Below, piece by piece: positions 7,866-18,166 of a DNA stretch of 46,645 bases. The DNA comes from Modestobacter muralis. GTDB lineage: Bacteria; Actinomycetota; Actinomycetes; Mycobacteriales; Geodermatophilaceae. Below the pieces are notes generated by a model. It was not told where the DNA came from. It ran no database searches and saw only the letters and a program-made list of their open reading frames with translations. The DNA is taken from the NCBI RefSeq assembly GCF_010682105.1, contig NZ_JAAGWH010000067.1, positions 1-46,645 of the forward strand, given 5' to 3'. Every line of letters begins with the position of its first letter. Positions within the stretch are counted from its first letter, which is position 1. A program made the translations under genes and the position numbers.

Positions 7866-9494
7866 ATGGCTCGCTCGACCGTGGACGTCGAGACAGCTCG
7901 GCATGATGGCGTTCCACCATCAGGGAAGAGGAGTGCCCGCCTTGGGCTCGGGGCAGACGGCACCAGTAGCCCACTGGGGCTGGTGCTTAAGATCGGCGCC
8001 CTCGCCGTCTTCGCGGCCCTGGCCGTCTGGGGGGCCCTGCCCCTCATCAGGACGCAGGACTGGATCGGGCTCGCGATCCTGGTCGCGGTCACCGTCCTGG
8101 CCTTCTACGTCTATCTCTCCCCGCGCACGATCCCGCTCAAATACCTGCTCCCGGGCACGCTCTTCCTGATCGTCTTCCAGATCCTGCCGGTGATCTATAC
8201 CGTGAACACGGCCTTCACCAACTTCAGCGACGGCCACCGCGGCAGCAAGGAGGAGGCGGTCACCGCCATCGAGAGCGCCTCCGTCCAGCAGGTACCGGAC
8301 TCGACGATCTACACCCTCACCATCGCAACACAAGGCGACCCCGCCACAGGCGACATCGTGTTCTTGCTGACCGACCCGAGCAGCAACGAGATGTACGCCG
8401 GGACGGCCGACGGCTTGAGAGGGTTGTCCGCCGACGACGTCGACCGGACAGCCACGGGCAAGATCACCGCGGCCGGTGGGTACACCGTGCTGAACATCCA
8501 GCAGGCGAGTGCCCGCCAAGACGACCTCAACGCCTTCAGCGTGCCGACCTCGCAGGGCGCGATCAAGGCGCAGGGTCTGTCCCAGGCCTTCGAGGGGGCG
8601 CCCCAGCAGAACTACGACGCCAATTGCGACTGCGTCACCGACACAGTCACGGGGGCCGTCTGGACGGCGGACGACAAGAACGGTGCGTTCGTCAACGACC
8701 GTGGTGAGGCGCTGGCGCAGGGCTGGAAAGTCAACGTCGGCTTCACCAACTTCACCCGCGTGCTCACCAACGACACCATTCGCGACTCATTCGCCCGGAT
8801 CGTGATCTGGAACTTCGCCTTCGCGATCATCGTCGTCGCGATCAACTTCGCGCTCGGACTGCTCGTAGCGCTTGCGTTGAACAACCCCCTGGTCAAGGGG
8901 AAAAAGATCTACCGGTCGCTGATCATCCTCCCCTACGCCATGCCGGCCGTCGCCATGTACCTGGTCTGGCGAGAAATGTTCAACACCGACTTCGGGCTCA
9001 TCAACCGACTGCTCGGCACGCACATCAACTGGTTCGGCGGCACCGCCACGTCGATGGTCGCGATCCTGCTCGTGCAGCTGTGGCTCGGCTACAACTACAT
9101 GTTCCTGGTCATCACCGGCGCACTGCAGTCCATCCCGGCGGACCTGACCGAAGCCGCCGGCGTGGACGGGGCCAAGCCGTTCTACGCCTTCCGGACCATC
9201 ACGTTCCCGCTGCTGCTGGTGTCTCTGGCGCCCCTGCTCATCTCCTCGTTCGCCTTCAACTTCAACAACTTCGCCGCCATCTTCCTGGTCAGCAGGGGCG
9301 GCCCGTTCTCGCCAGACAACCCCTCGGCTGGGGGAACGGACCTGCTCATCACCTACACGTATCGGCTCGCGTTCGGCGGGGGAGGTGCTGACTACGGGTT
9401 TGCAGCGGCAATCTCCGTGTTCATCTTCCTCATCGTCGCCGTCGTGTCGATCGTTGGCTTCACACGTACCCGAGCTCTGGAGGAGGTCAACTGA
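7866..9494 (+). CDS. Maltodextrin ABC transporter permease MalF
   Basis: A 542-residue inner membrane permease. Two or three helices at about residues 38-120 (KIGALAVFAALAVWGALPLI and FLIVFQILPVIYTV) are followed by a large extracytoplasmic insert at about residues 125-290, equivalent to the MalF P2 domain, with AFTNFSDGH and GFTNFTRVL bracketing it. The core of six helices then follows, carrying the EAA loop (LTEAAGVDGAKPFYAFRTI, near residue 430-450) that contacts the ATPase. The ATG is preceded by GGGAGGTCGAC. Its stop overlaps the malG start by one base, so the two are translationally coupled. Confidence 0.93.
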   Translation: MARSTVDVETARHDGVPPSGKRSARLGLGADGTSSPLGLVLKIGALAVFAALAVWGALPLIRTQDWIGLAILVAVTVLAFYVYLSPRTIPLKYLLPGTLFLIVFQILPVIYTVNTAFTNFSDGHRGSKEEAVTAIESASVQQVPDSTIYTLTIATQGDPATGDIVFLLTDPSSNEMYAGTADGLRGLSADDVDRTATGKITAAGGYTVLNIQQASARQDDLNAFSVPTSQGAIKAQGLSQAFEGAPQQNYDANCDCVTDTVTGAVWTADDKNGAFVNDRGEALAQGWKVNVGFTNFTRVLTNDTIRDSFARIVIWNFAFAIIVVAINFALGLLVALALNNPLVKGKKIYRSLIILPYAMPAVAMYLVWREMFNTDFGLINRLLGTHINWFGGTATSMVAILLVQLWLGYNYMFLVITGALQSIPADLTEAAGVDGAKPFYAFRTITFPLLLVSLAPLLISSFAFNFNNFAAIFLVSRGGPFSPDNPSAGGTDLLITYTYRLAFGGGGADYGFAAAISVFIFLIVAVVSIVGFTRTRALEEVN

Positions 9495-10432
9495 TGGCCA
9501 GCATCGGCAACCAGGCCGGCCCGCAGATGATCGGTGCGGTCGGTGAAGGCCCACCAACCGAGGTCGTCCGTCTTGGCACCGCCAAAGGCAACTGGTTCAC
9601 GCGAGTCGGCTGGAGCCACCTCGTCGGCATCCTCGCACTCGCCTTCTCGCTCTTCCCGATCGTCTTCGTCGTCTCGGCGGCTTTGAACCCGGTCGGAACG
9701 CTGAGTTCCTCCAGCCTCATTCCCAGCAACGTCGGTTTCGACAACTTCGGCAGCATCCTGTCCGGCTCGTTCCCACGCTGGTTCCTGAACAGCCTGATCA
9801 TCGGGGTCCTGTCCGCCGCGCTGTCGATGTTCATCTCCGCGTGTGCTGCCTACGCGTTCTCCAGGTTCCGCTTCGTCGGACGGCGTCCAGGGCTCCTGGG
9901 CATCCTGCTGATCCAACTCTTCCCGCAGTTCCTGGCCATCGTCGCCCTGTACCTGATCTTCACCGAGGTCACGCAACTGTGGCCGGCGATCGGACTGAAC
10001 TCGATCTGGGGCCTGCTGTTGCTCTACCTTGGCGGCGCCCTGGGTGTGAACACGTGGCTGATGAAGGGATTCTTCGACACGATCCCGAGGGACCTCGATG
10101 AGTCAGCCAAGGTCGACGGCGCTACGCATGCGCAGATCTTCTTCGGGATCATCCTCCCGCTGGTGCGGCCGATCCTCGCGGTCACCGGGCTGCTGGGTTT
10201 CATCGGTGCCGTCAACGAGTTCCTGATTGCCAGCGTCTTCCTGACCGACGACTCGGTGAAGACCGCCGCCGTCGGGCTCTACGGGCTCCTCGCGGACGAG
10301 CAGGCGAAGAACGCACGATTTGGCCTCTTCGCTGCGGGGGCGGTCATTCTCGCCATCCCCACGGTGGCCCTCTTCCAGTTCCTCCAGCGCTACATCGTCG
10401 GCGGGCTCACCGCCGGCGCTGTGAAGGGTTGA
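9494..10432 (+). CDS. Maltodextrin ABC transporter permease MalG
   Basis: A 312-residue permease with six predicted helices beginning at about residue 40 ([20 protein letters not shown]) and the EAA loop [20 protein letters not shown] near residues 200-220. It pairs with the MalF-type subunit to form the translocation pore. The ATG shares its A with the TGA of the preceding gene, and AGGAGG lies nine bases upstream. The C-terminus ([20 protein letters not shown]) is the usual MalG ending that touches the ATPase dimer. Length and layout are normal. Confidence 0.94.
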   Translation: MASIGNQAGPQMIGAVGEGPPTEVVRLGTAKGNWFTRVGWSHLVGILALAFSLFPIVFVVSAALNPVGTLSSSSLIPSNVGFDNFGSILSGSFPRWFLNSLIIGVLSAALSMFISACAAYAFSRFRFVGRRPGLLGILLIQLFPQFLAIVALYLIFTEVTQLWPAIGLNSIWGLLLLYLGGALGVNTWLMKGFFDTIPRDLDESAKVDGATHAQIFFGIILPLVRPILAVTGLLGFIGAVNEFLIASVFLTDDSVKTAAVGLYGLLADEQAKNARFGLFAAGAVILAIPTVALFQFLQRYIVGGLTAGAVKG

Positions 10433-10442
10433 CCCGGTGTTC

Positions 10443-10462
10443 CGGGTCGGCGCGCCGACCCG
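10443..10462 (+). other. 20-bp perfect palindrome between malG and the ATPase gene
   Basis: CGGGTCGGCG at 10443-10452 is exactly repeated in inverse at 10453-10462, only 11 bases past the malG stop and 22 bases before the next start. In RNA it would be an eight-pair, all-GC-rich stem with a four-base loop. It could act as a processing or partial termination site within the operon. Confidence 0.55.
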
Positions 10463-10484
10463 CTTTCAGACTCAAGGAGTTCCG

Positions 10485-11681
10485 GTGGCCGAGGTAGTGC
10501 TCGAAAAGGTCAACAAGCAGTATGACAACGGCTTCCACGCCGTGCACGACCTGGACCTCGACATCGCCGACGGAGAGTTCCTGGTGCTCGTCGGGCCGTC
10601 CGGGTGCGGTAAGACCACGGCCCTGCGGATGGTGGCCGGGCTCGAGGACATCACCACAGGCACCCTGCGGATCGGTGGCCGGGTGGTCAACACGCTGTCC
10701 TCGCGCGACCGGGACATCGCGATGGTGTTCCAGTCGTATGCGCTTTATCCGCACATGACCGTCGCAGACAACATCGGCTACGGCTTGAAGCTGCGGCGCA
10801 TGGACAAGTCAGACATCGACAAGAGGGTCCGTAAGGCGGCGGACATGCTGGAGCTCGGCCCGCTCCTCGACCGCAAGCCCAAGGAGCTCTCCGGCGGCCA
10901 GCGGCAACGGGTGGCCATGGGGCGAGCCATCGTCCGCGAGCCGCAGGTGTTCCTCATGGACGAGCCGCTGTCCAACTTGGACGCCAAGCTCCGTGTGCAG
11001 ATGCGTGCAGAGATTGCGCAGATTCAGCGGGAGCTCAAGACGACGACGCTCTACGTCACCCACGACCAGACCGAGGCCATGACGATGGGGGACCGCATCG
11101 CGTTGATGAAGGCCGGCGTCCTCCAGCAGGTCGGGGTCCCCCAGCAGCTCTATGACCACCCGAACAACATCTTCGTGGCCGGTTTCATCGGTTCACCGCC
11201 GATGAACCTGGCCACCGCCAGGCTGAACCGAGCCGGCCAGGGCTTCGAGCTCTCCTTGGGCAGTGCCGTGCTATCGCTTCCGGACACCGTGCTGGCCGAG
11301 CGACCGGCACTCGCGGCGTACGCGGGCCGGGAGGTGGCGGTGGGCATCCGGGCCGAGGACATGGAGGACGCCGCCCTGGCTCGCGACAGCAGCGCACAGG
11401 GACGCCTGCGGGCGAAGGTGACCCTGACGGAGGCGCTGGGATCTGAGATCGTCGCGCACTTCGCGATCGACGCACCGAAGGTGGTCACGTCTGACACCAA
11501 GGAGTTGGAGAAGGACGCCCACGTCGATGGCCTCCTCGCGGCACACCAGGCCATCAACACCTTCGTCGCTTCCTTCGCACCCCGATCGCGGGTCCGGCCC
11601 GGCGACGAGATCGAGATCGTCGTCGACCGCGAACGGCTGCACTTCTTCGACCCAGTGACGGGTGTCGCCGTCCGTTCATAG
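10485..11681 (+). CDS. ABC transporter ATPase, MsmK/UgpC/MalK family
   Basis: A 398-residue ATPase. Walker [10 protein letters not shown] (about 37-45), Q-loop [14 protein letters not shown], signature LSGGQRQR (about 135), Walker [17 protein letters not shown] (about 155) and switch His in [16 protein letters not shown] are all intact. The C-terminal 150 residues form the MalK-type regulatory OB domain ([25 protein letters not shown]). GTG at 10485 is chosen over an upstream in-frame ATG because AAGGAG sits five bases before it and the upstream codons cross the palindrome. Having its own ATPase in the operon is notable, since many actinobacterial sugar transporters share a distant MsiK. Confidence 0.93.
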   Translation: MAEVVLEKVNKQYDNGFHAVHDLDLDIADGEFLVLVGPSGCGKTTALRMVAGLEDITTGTLRIGGRVVNTLSSRDRDIAMVFQSYALYPHMTVADNIGYGLKLRRMDKSDIDKRVRKAADMLELGPLLDRKPKELSGGQRQRVAMGRAIVREPQVFLMDEPLSNLDAKLRVQMRAEIAQIQRELKTTTLYVTHDQTEAMTMGDRIALMKAGVLQQVGVPQQLYDHPNNIFVAGFIGSPPMNLATARLNRAGQGFELSLGSAVLSLPDTVLAERPALAAYAGREVAVGIRAEDMEDAALARDSSAQGRLRAKVTLTEALGSEIVAHFAIDAPKVVTSDTKELEKDAHVDGLLAAHQAINTFVASFAPRSRVRPGDEIEIVVDRERLHFFDPVTGVAVRS

Positions 11682-11757
11682 CGCTGGCGCGAGGCGCGTC
11701 GGCAGCCGGGTCCGTCACCCGGCGGACCCGATCGGGGCGCCGGCCCCATCAACAGCC

Positions 11758-11789
11758 AGCCGGACCACCGCTCGAGGGAAGGTCCGGCT
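11758..11789 (+). other. Intercistronic hairpin before the neopullulanase gene
   Basis: AGCCGGACC (11758-11766) is the exact reverse complement of GGTCCGGCT (11781-11789), with a 14-base loop, inside the 131-base gap between the ATPase and GH13 genes. It may mark a partial terminator or processing point; no separate promoter is obvious. Confidence 0.4.
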
Positions 11790-11812
11790 CGCATTCGTCA
11801 CGGAGGAGACCC

Positions 11813-13723
11813 ATGACCGAGTCCGGGGATGTGCCGGGCCGTGACAGGCTCGCATCGGGCCTGGCGGGCGGCGATCACGCGCACAGTCTGTCGCTGCCCC
11901 ACCACGACGGTTCGTTGCTCTATGTCCCCGAGGACGCCCCGGAGCTGGGGCGCACCGCCACGGTCTTCGTTCGGGTCCCGCGTGAGGACGGTGCCACTGA
12001 GGTGCATGTTCGGTCGACGCCGGACGCAGAGGTGAAGTTGTCCAGAGGGGTGGTGGACCGGACGACGGAGACGGAGACGTGGTGGCGCTGTGAGGTGCCC
12101 GTGCGGAACCCCGGAGCTCACTATCGTTTTCTGTTGCAGGGCGGCCCCCGTGGCTATCGCTGGCTGACAGGCACCGGGCTGCACCAGCACGAGGTGAGCG
12201 ACGCGATGGACTTCCGGTTCACTGCAGCGCCGCCGCCCCCGGAGTGGACGCGCGACGCTTTCGTCTACCAGGTCTTCCCCGACCGGTTCGCCCGATCCGC
12301 CGCCGCTGACGAGCGGCAGGTGCCCGCCTGGGCGGCGCCGGCGCGCTGGGACGATCCCGTCGACGCCCACGGACCCACCGTTGCGACCCAGCTCTACGGC
12401 GGTGACCTCGACGGCATCCTCGCCCACCTCGACCACATCGCCGGACTGGGCGCGGACACGCTCTACCTGACCCCGTTCTTCCCGGCTGAGTCCAACCACC
12501 GCTACAACGCGACCGACTTCGGCGCGGTCGACCCGATCCTGGGAGGAGACGAGGCGCTGGCGCGGCTCAGCCGTGCGGTCCACGGGCGGGGGATGCGGCT
12601 GATGGGGGACCTGACCACGAACCACTCCGGCGACACCCACCGCTGGTTCCGGTCGGCGCTGGCGGACCCCAGGGCTTCGGAGAGGGCCTTCTACTACTTT
12701 GCCGGTCCTGAGTCCGACGAGTACGAGATGTGGCTCGGCTACCCCTCCTTGCCCAAGTTCGACTTCGCGTCGGCGGAGTTGCGCCGACGCCTCCTGAAAG
12801 GACCGGAGAGCGTGGCCGGCCGATGGCTGCTCCCGCCCTTCCACCTCGACGGCTGGCGCATCGACGTCGCGAACATGACCGGTCGCCGCGCTACAGACGA
12901 CTACAACGCCGAGGTCGCGCGCGAACTGCGGGCCACGTTGGCCGAAGTCGGCGACCAGGCGGCGCTCATCGCCGAGCACAGTTTCGACGCCAGTGCCGAC
13001 CTCGGCGGCGAGGGCTGGCAGGGCGTCATGGACTACTCCGCCTTCACGACCCCCGTACGGTCGTGGCTGCGGGACCCGGGGACCCAGGAGCACCGTCCTC
13101 CCGGTCTGCCACCGCTGGTGCCCCGGCTGCCCGCGGAAGCAGCGGCAGCGACAATCCGCGAGCACTACGCGCGGCGTCCCTGGCGAGCAACCGCGACCTC
13201 CTGGTCCATCCTCGCCAGCCACGACACCGCACACATCCGCACCATCGTGGGCACACGAGAGATGCAGGAGGTGGCGGCGGGCCTGCTTTTCACCATGCCC
13301 GGCGTCCCCATGGTCTTCGCCGGCGACGAGATCGGGTTGACCGGCACATTCGGTGAGGACGCTCGCATTCCGTTCCCGTGGAACCGGCAGGACACCTGGG
13401 ATTTCCAGACACTGGCGACCTACCGAGAGCTCGCCGCCCTCCGCCGCGGATCCGAAGCTCTGCGCCACGGCGGGCTCCGGTGGGTCGCGACGTCGGGAGA
13501 CACCCTCGCCTATCTGCGCGAGGCCCCCGGCGAGCGGCTCCTGGTGCTGGCCCTTCGGGCGCCGGCGCTACCCCTCAGGTTGCCGGCTCGCGGGCTAGGG
13601 ATGCTGGACGCCGATGAGGCGCCCAACGTGTTCGGCGGCGGAGCAGCTCTCAGCGCCCGTGGCGGTACGGAGGTGGTCCTTCCGGGCGACGGCCCGACGT
13701 TCCAGGTCTGGCGCCTGCCCTAA
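11813..13723 (+). CDS. GH13 neopullulanase/cyclomaltodextrinase-like amylase
   Basis: A 636-residue cytoplasmic GH13 enzyme with an N-terminal beta-sandwich (about residues 20-140, CBM34-like) before the barrel (DAFVYQVFPDRFARS, about 148). Regions I DLTTNHSGD (about 265), II GWRIDVANMTG (about 346, Asp nucleophile), III LIAEHS (about 386, Glu) and IV LASHDTAHIRT (about 466) are intact. The fifth region reads SLPKFD (about 311), the place of MPKLN in the GH13_20 neopullulanase/cyclomaltodextrinase/maltogenic amylase group. GGAGGAG precedes the ATG. As last gene of the import operon it should open branched or cyclic maltodextrins, with the alpha-glucosidase finishing the job. Confidence 0.9.
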   Translation: MTESGDVPGRDRLASGLAGGDHAHSLSLPHHDGSLLYVPEDAPELGRTATVFVRVPREDGATEVHVRSTPDAEVKLSRGVVDRTTETETWWRCEVPVRNPGAHYRFLLQGGPRGYRWLTGTGLHQHEVSDAMDFRFTAAPPPPEWTRDAFVYQVFPDRFARSAAADERQVPAWAAPARWDDPVDAHGPTVATQLYGGDLDGILAHLDHIAGLGADTLYLTPFFPAESNHRYNATDFGAVDPILGGDEALARLSRAVHGRGMRLMGDLTTNHSGDTHRWFRSALADPRASERAFYYFAGPESDEYEMWLGYPSLPKFDFASAELRRRLLKGPESVAGRWLLPPFHLDGWRIDVANMTGRRATDDYNAEVARELRATLAEVGDQAALIAEHSFDASADLGGEGWQGVMDYSAFTTPVRSWLRDPGTQEHRPPGLPPLVPRLPAEAAAATIREHYARRPWRATATSWSILASHDTAHIRTIVGTREMQEVAAGLLFTMPGVPMVFAGDEIGLTGTFGEDARIPFPWNRQDTWDFQTLATYRELAALRRGSEALRHGGLRWVATSGDTLAYLREAPGERLLVLALRAPALPLRLPARGLGMLDADEAPNVFGGGAALSARGGTEVVLPGDGPTFQVWRLP

Positions 13724-13783
13724 CCCCGTCCGCCTGAAGGCTGGTGCTCGCAGATGTCTGGACGACACGTCGCTCCGGCGGCT

Positions 13784-14665
13784 TCATACCTCGCCGGACC
13801 ACTCGGCCTCGTGTGGCCTGAAAGCGTCCTCCCATTGATGCGCCTCCTCCAGCGGGAGCGGACCTCGATCTACCGCCATGGCCGCATGAGCCAGGTGACT
13901 CAGGCTCGAGGTCCCCACGATCGCCGTGCTCACACCTGGAGTGAACGCCGAGAACCGGATGGCGGTCCCCACCCAGTCGTCAGCCTGCGGCTGAACGTTC
14001 ATGTGCCTCAGTCGCTGCCAGTACGTCTCGCCATAGACCCCGATCGGACGCTCGCGGTAGCGCCAGGCTGCGTTGGCCAACGGGCGCTTCGCCACCACCC
14101 CGATGCCGCGCTGGCGAGCGAAGGGGAGCACTGCTCGACGGGAGTGCTGGTCAGCGATGTTGACCGAGGTCTGCAGCACGTCGAACAGACCTGATTCCCC
14201 GGCCCAGCTGAGGGCGACGTTCTCCCCGCTATAGCCGGCCGCCAGGACCTTCCCCGCCGAACGACAGGCAAGCAACGCCTCCACGACCTCACCTGTCTGG
14301 AGGACCTCGACCGGGCAAGAGTGCAGGAACATCACGTCGATCCGGTCGGTCTGCAGCACGCGCAGCGCCCGCTCGACGCCCTCCCGCACCGCCCCCGCCG
14401 TCCAGTCCTCCTGCCCCGGCACGTCGTAGCCAACCTTCGTGGACAGGACGACCGCCTCCCGATGAGGAGACATCCACCGACCGAGCCGCTCCTCAGAGGC
14501 CCCGTAGCCCCGCGCCGTGTCGATGAACGTGACGCCGAGTTCGAGGACCCCATCCAGGAGGACACGCGCCTCCCGCTCCGTCATGTCCCCGACATCGATA
14601 TGACCGGCGCCGAAGCCCAGCGCACTGACGGTGAGAGACGACGAGCCGAGTGGACGCTGCAGCAT
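13784..14665 (-). CDS. Aldo/keto reductase
   Basis: A 293-residue NAD(P)H-dependent reductase of the AKR superfamily. The catalytic tetrad is visible: Asp49 and Tyr54 in FIDTARGYGASEERLG, Lys77 in VVLSTKVG and His115 in MFLHS. The C-terminal cofactor-binding part includes IVGTSSLSHLAHAA. It resembles the L-fucose/galactose-dehydrogenase-like and general stress AKRs; the substrate is unknown. It converges with the neopullulanase gene, leaving 60 bases, so it is not part of the sugar operon, though an aldose substrate would fit the area. Confidence 0.9.
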   Translation of the reverse strand: MLQRPLGSSSLTVSALGFGAGHIDVGDMTEREARVLLDGVLELGVTFIDTARGYGASEERLGRWMSPHREAVVLSTKVGYDVPGQEDWTAGAVREGVERALRVLQTDRIDVMFLHSCPVEVLQTGEVVEALLACRSAGKVLAAGYSGENVALSWAGESGLFDVLQTSVNIADQHSRRAVLPFARQRGIGVVAKRPLANAAWRYRERPIGVYGETYWQRLRHMNVQPQADDWVGTAIRFSAFTPGVSTAIVGTSSLSHLAHAAMAVDRGPLPLEEAHQWEDAFRPHEAEWSGEV

Positions 14666-15106
14666 CGTGCGACCTTAACGGCGGCGGGCTGGTCAGCCGG
14701 CCCCGTCGGCGCCACCTTCGTCCTGGGACCGGGACTGCCCCGACGACGGTCGACTCGTCGGGTGTCGTGGTCAGTCCCGGCCGCACCAATAGAATCAGGC
14801 ACAGCAAGTCGAGGTCGTCCGTCACGGACGCCCTATGCATGCTCAGCTGCGGGTGTCGTCCTCGGCTGTAGACCGGACGCGGGTCAGGGCCGCGCCCAGC
14901 CGGGATAGGCCGACTGAGCCCAGCGCGCGAGCCAGAGGCGTGGGGTACGTAGGTGTCATGGCAAAATGGGCCGCGGTGGCGACGGAAATGCGTTCCTGAG
15001 CCATACCTGACCCCGTACTCACCACCGCCTGACTGCCTCGGCGGCGGACAACCTCCTTACCTTGATGAGCCGGCAAGACTCAGCGTCAGGCGGTCAACGC
15101 AGCAGC
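14666..15106. other. Gap with at most one tiny candidate gene
   Basis: No gene of normal size. A minus-strand frame starting with ATG at 15004 and ending at 14843 encodes 53 residues (starts MAQERISVATAAHF, basic middle, acidic end) with a weak GTCAGGT before it. It could be a small protein but I know no relative. The rest looks non-coding. Confidence 0.3.
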
Positions 15107-15999
15107 CTACAGGGCAGCGACATGCTCATCGACGAGGTAGCCGCAGGGCTGGGCGAGGGTAACGACGACGGGTTTGCGTTGCCCGTCGACGCGGGCGTAC
15201 TGCTCCTCCAGGCCGGTGGTCGGGTCTGCGCAGACCGGAGAGGTGGGGGAGTGGCCGATCGACCATGTGAGCGCTTCGAGGTCTTCCCTACGTCGGTGCA
15301 TCGCCCGCCCCAGAAGTTGGATGGCCGGAAGATCCGCGGGCGATGTTGCTTCGGGCGTCGGTTCGGTCCGCCGGCTACCTGGTTTCGCCAACTCTCTGGC
15401 GCTCTGCTCAGGATTGGCACCGATACCTGGCGGAACGGGTGCGCCGTCGGTCGTCTGCATCAGTGCGCGCACCAGAGAGCTGCGGCCGACGCAGAGGGTG
15501 GCCGCGATCTCGATCAGGGTCATGCCCTGGGCGCGCATCGCCTGCGCTGCAACGAGCCGGTCGGGGGTCATGACGGTGGGCGCCCACCGGCGCGGCCTCG
15601 GGCTCGGGCGGCGGTCAGGCCGGCGCGGGTGCGTTCGCTGATGAGGCGTCGTTCCATCTAGGCGACGGCGGCGAAGATGTGGAAGACGAGCTCGCCACCG
15701 ACGGTGGTGGTGTCGATGGCCTCGGTGAGGGACCGAAACTGGGTGCCGTGGGCGCCGAGGTCGTTGATGATGGTGGTGAGGTCGGCGACCGAGCGGCCGA
15801 GCCGGTCGATCCGCCACACGGCGAGGGTGTCTCCGGGGCGGAGGAAGTCCAGGCAGGCGATCAGCTGTGGGCGGGCGGCGGTGGCGCCGGAGGCGTAGTC
15901 CGTGAAGACCCGCACCGCCCCGGCGGCGGTGAGCGCGTCGTGCCGCAGCGCCGGGTCCTGCTCGAGGGTGGACACCCGCGCGTAGCCGACCATGTCCAC
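15107..15999 (-). pseudogene. Serine recombinase (resolvase/invertase), broken
   Basis: The catalytic domain reads from GTG at 15999: MVGYARVSTLEQDPALR (Ser nucleophile in ARVST), VFTDYASGATAARPQL and LAVWRIDRLGRSVADL. An amber codon at 15658-15660 interrupts it just after HIFAAVA, where the family has AExER; the frame goes on MERRLISERTRAGLTAARARG, the normal helix E. A second lesion, one missing base near 15577-15582, shifts the frame right after GGRP; the DNA-binding tail (DRLVAAQAMRAQGMTLIEIA, VGRSSLVRALMQ) resumes in the next frame and runs another 110 or so residues to 15107. Two independent lesions make it inactive as a full resolvase. It probably came with a lost transposon or phage. 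Confidence 0.85.
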
Positions 16000-16561
16000 G
16001 CGCGCAGGCTAGCGGGAGCGGCCCACAAACGTCAGGGGTCGCAGGATTCGGGCCGTTGATTTCGGGCACGGGTTTTGGGCCGGTTGACCCGTCAGTCGAC
16101 CTGGGCAAACGCCCGACGAGTCAAGAGGAGCACGGGGAGGCCCAGAAACGGGGGGTTTCGGTATCCGCCCGGTGACCTGTACGGGGACCGGCCGGAGGCC
16201 GGTTGGATCCGTTATCTGGCGGCGTGCCTCGGCGCCTTCCTCATGAGGAAGGACGCTCCGCCGGTTGTGGCGGACTCTCGTGGTCGATGCTCCGTCCTCC
16301 ATCCCCGGGCGGTGCAGCGGCCATAGCTTCTCTCCGCCGTCTGGCATGACGCGGCAGGGGAGAACCGGTACAGCTGGTGAGACTCCCGGCCGATATCGAC
16401 ATGTGAATGCCAGCGCACGGTCACGTGCACTTTTCCGCTGACATCGCGAAACACCGTTCTTCGACGCGGGCTCAGCGCTCCGGGTGGTCAGTATGTGAGC
16501 ACCCCGTCACCTTGTGCGCGACCCTTCCCGCTGTCGCCGCACGCTCGTCCAAGGAGCACAC
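16000..16561. other. Gap before the chemotaxis receptor, no supported gene
   Basis: About 560 bases. An open plus frame at 16075-16326 (83 codons) is not recognisable. No class I or II c-di-GMP riboswitch pattern was found although signalling genes follow. The last 100 bases should hold the receptor's promoter; AAGGAG at 16551-16556 is its ribosome binding site. Confidence 0.4.
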
Positions 16562-18160
16562 ATGACCGCCGTTCAGCACAGTCGTCCGACCAGATGGTGG
16601 GGCGACCTGTCGGTCAGGTGGAAGGTCGGGTCCACGGTCGTGTGCGGGCTCGTGGTCGCGGGTGTCGTCGGTGGCGTCGGCCTCGACCGGATGGCCGGGA
16701 TGGATAGCGCTGGCGCACAGCAGCAGGCGGGAACGGCTGCCGCCGGGCACCTCGCCGCAGCCCATGTGGCCTTCCTGGACACCCGGTTGGACGCCTACGG
16801 CGTGCTCTTCGCCGCACCGGAGAACCGGGCTGCGGCGCTGGAGAAGCTCAGCGCCGACGACGCGGCACTGGACGCGGCGCTGCAGCAGTACGGCGAGAAG
16901 GGCGTCCCGGTGCCCGAGGCGGAGGCGATCGAGCCGATCGTGGCCCAATACCGGGCTGCGCGGGCGCAGGCCGTGCTCCCCGCAGCGGCGGCTGGCGACA
17001 TCGCCGGCTTCCAGGCGTCCCTGCCACAGGTCAGGGACCTGGGCGTTCAGGCGTTGACCGCGTTCGGTGATGCCCAGGAGGCGCAGCAGGCAGCGGCGGC
17101 GAAGATCCAGGGCGACGGGCACGTGGGCTACCTGACCTCGCGGAAGGTGCTGCTCGCGGTCATCAGTGTCGGGCTGCTGCTCACCTGCTTGGTGGGCGTT
17201 GCCGTCACTCGTGCGGTCACCCGTCCGCTGGTGCGCATCCGGGACGGGCTCCGCGCCCTGGCCGCCGGCGACTTGACGACGCGCACGGACGTCGACCGGA
17301 ACGACGAGCTCGGTCAGACAGCTCTCGCGCTGGACGAGGCGCAGGGCCAACTGCGTTCGGTGCTGACCTCGGTGGCGGCCTCCTCGGATGCGGTGGCGGC
17401 GGCGTCGGAGGAGCTGTCGGCGTCGGCGGCGGAGATCTCCGCCTCGGCCGACGAGACCTCGGTGCAGTCCTCGGTGGTCTCCGCAGCCGCCGAGGAGGTC
17501 TCGCGCAACGTCGCGACGGTCGCCGCCGGCGCGGACGAGATGGGCTCGGCGATCCGCGAGATCAGCCAGAGCGTCAACGAGGCCACCCGGGTCGCCTCGC
17601 AGGCGGTCATCGAGGCGCAGACGACGACGGAGACCATCCAGGCGCTGGGCACCTCGAGCCAGGAGATCGGCGCGGTGGTCAAGACGATCACGTCCATCGC
17701 CGAGCAGACCAACCTGCTGGCGCTGAACGCCACCATCGAGGCGGCACGCGCCGGTGAGGCGGGCAAGGGCTTCGCCGTCGTGGCCAACGAGGTCAAGGAG
17801 CTGGCCCAGGAGACCGCCCGGGCCACCGAGGACATCGCCCGCCGGGTCGAGGCGATCCAGGCCGACACGACCCGCGCGGTGGCCGCGATCGGCGGCATCT
17901 CCGGGGTGATCGGGCAGATCAACGACTTCCAGCTGACCATCGCCAGCGCGGTGGAGGAGCAGACGGCGACGACGAACGAGATGTCCCGGTCGGTGCAGGA
18001 AGCCGCCGGAGGGTCGACCGAGATCGCCACCAACACCACTGCGGTGTCGGCTGCCGCCTCGTCGACCACGCAAGCGCTGGGGCAGACCCGGCTGGCAGTC
18101 GACGAGCTGTCCCGGATGGCCAGCGACCTGCGCTCCACCGTGGGCCGGTTCACCTACTGA
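16562..18160 (+). CDS. Methyl-accepting chemotaxis protein
   Basis: A 532-residue receptor. Helix TM1 is at about residues 22-41 and TM2 at about 195-215 ([20 protein letters not shown]); between them lies an Ala-rich helical sensor domain of the four-helix-bundle type with no recognised ligand pocket. HAMP follows at about 215-270 ([20 protein letters not shown]). The long cytoplasmic coiled coil carries the invariant hairpin tip [20 protein letters not shown] (about 380-400). ATG at 16562 is chosen for AAGGAG five bases upstream. It signals to CheA/CheW, which are not in the window. A hairpin terminator follows directly, so it is a single-gene unit. Confidence 0.95.
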   Translation: MTAVQHSRPTRWWGDLSVRWKVGSTVVCGLVVAGVVGGVGLDRMAGMDSAGAQQQAGTAAAGHLAAAHVAFLDTRLDAYGVLFAAPENRAAALEKLSADDAALDAALQQYGEKGVPVPEAEAIEPIVAQYRAARAQAVLPAAAAGDIAGFQASLPQVRDLGVQALTAFGDAQEAQQAAAAKIQGDGHVGYLTSRKVLLAVISVGLLLTCLVGVAVTRAVTRPLVRIRDGLRALAAGDLTTRTDVDRNDELGQTALALDEAQGQLRSVLTSVAASSDAVAAASEELSASAAEISASADETSVQSSVVSAAAEEVSRNVATVAAGADEMGSAIREISQSVNEATRVASQAVIEAQTTTETIQALGTSSQEIGAVVKTITSIAEQTNLLALNATIEAARAGEAGKGFAVVANEVKELAQETARATEDIARRVEAIQADTTRAVAAIGGISGVIGQINDFQLTIASAVEEQTATTNEMSRSVQEAAGGSTEIATNTTAVSAAASSTTQALGQTRLAVDELSRMASDLRSTVGRFTY

Positions 18161-18166
18161 CAGCGA

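Noticed and set aside
11798-13468. A 556-codon minus-strand frame across the neopullulanase gene
   Set aside because: The plus strand has all GH13 motifs; the minus frame has no recognisable sequence.
16075-16326. 83-codon plus frame before the chemotaxis receptor
   Set aside because: No ribosome site, no family, and a composition between coding and non-coding; not enough to call a gene.
16000-16561. c-di-GMP riboswitch upstream of the chemotaxis receptor
   Set aside because: Searched by eye for the GEMM core and tetraloop receptor pattern; nothing comparable was found on either strand.
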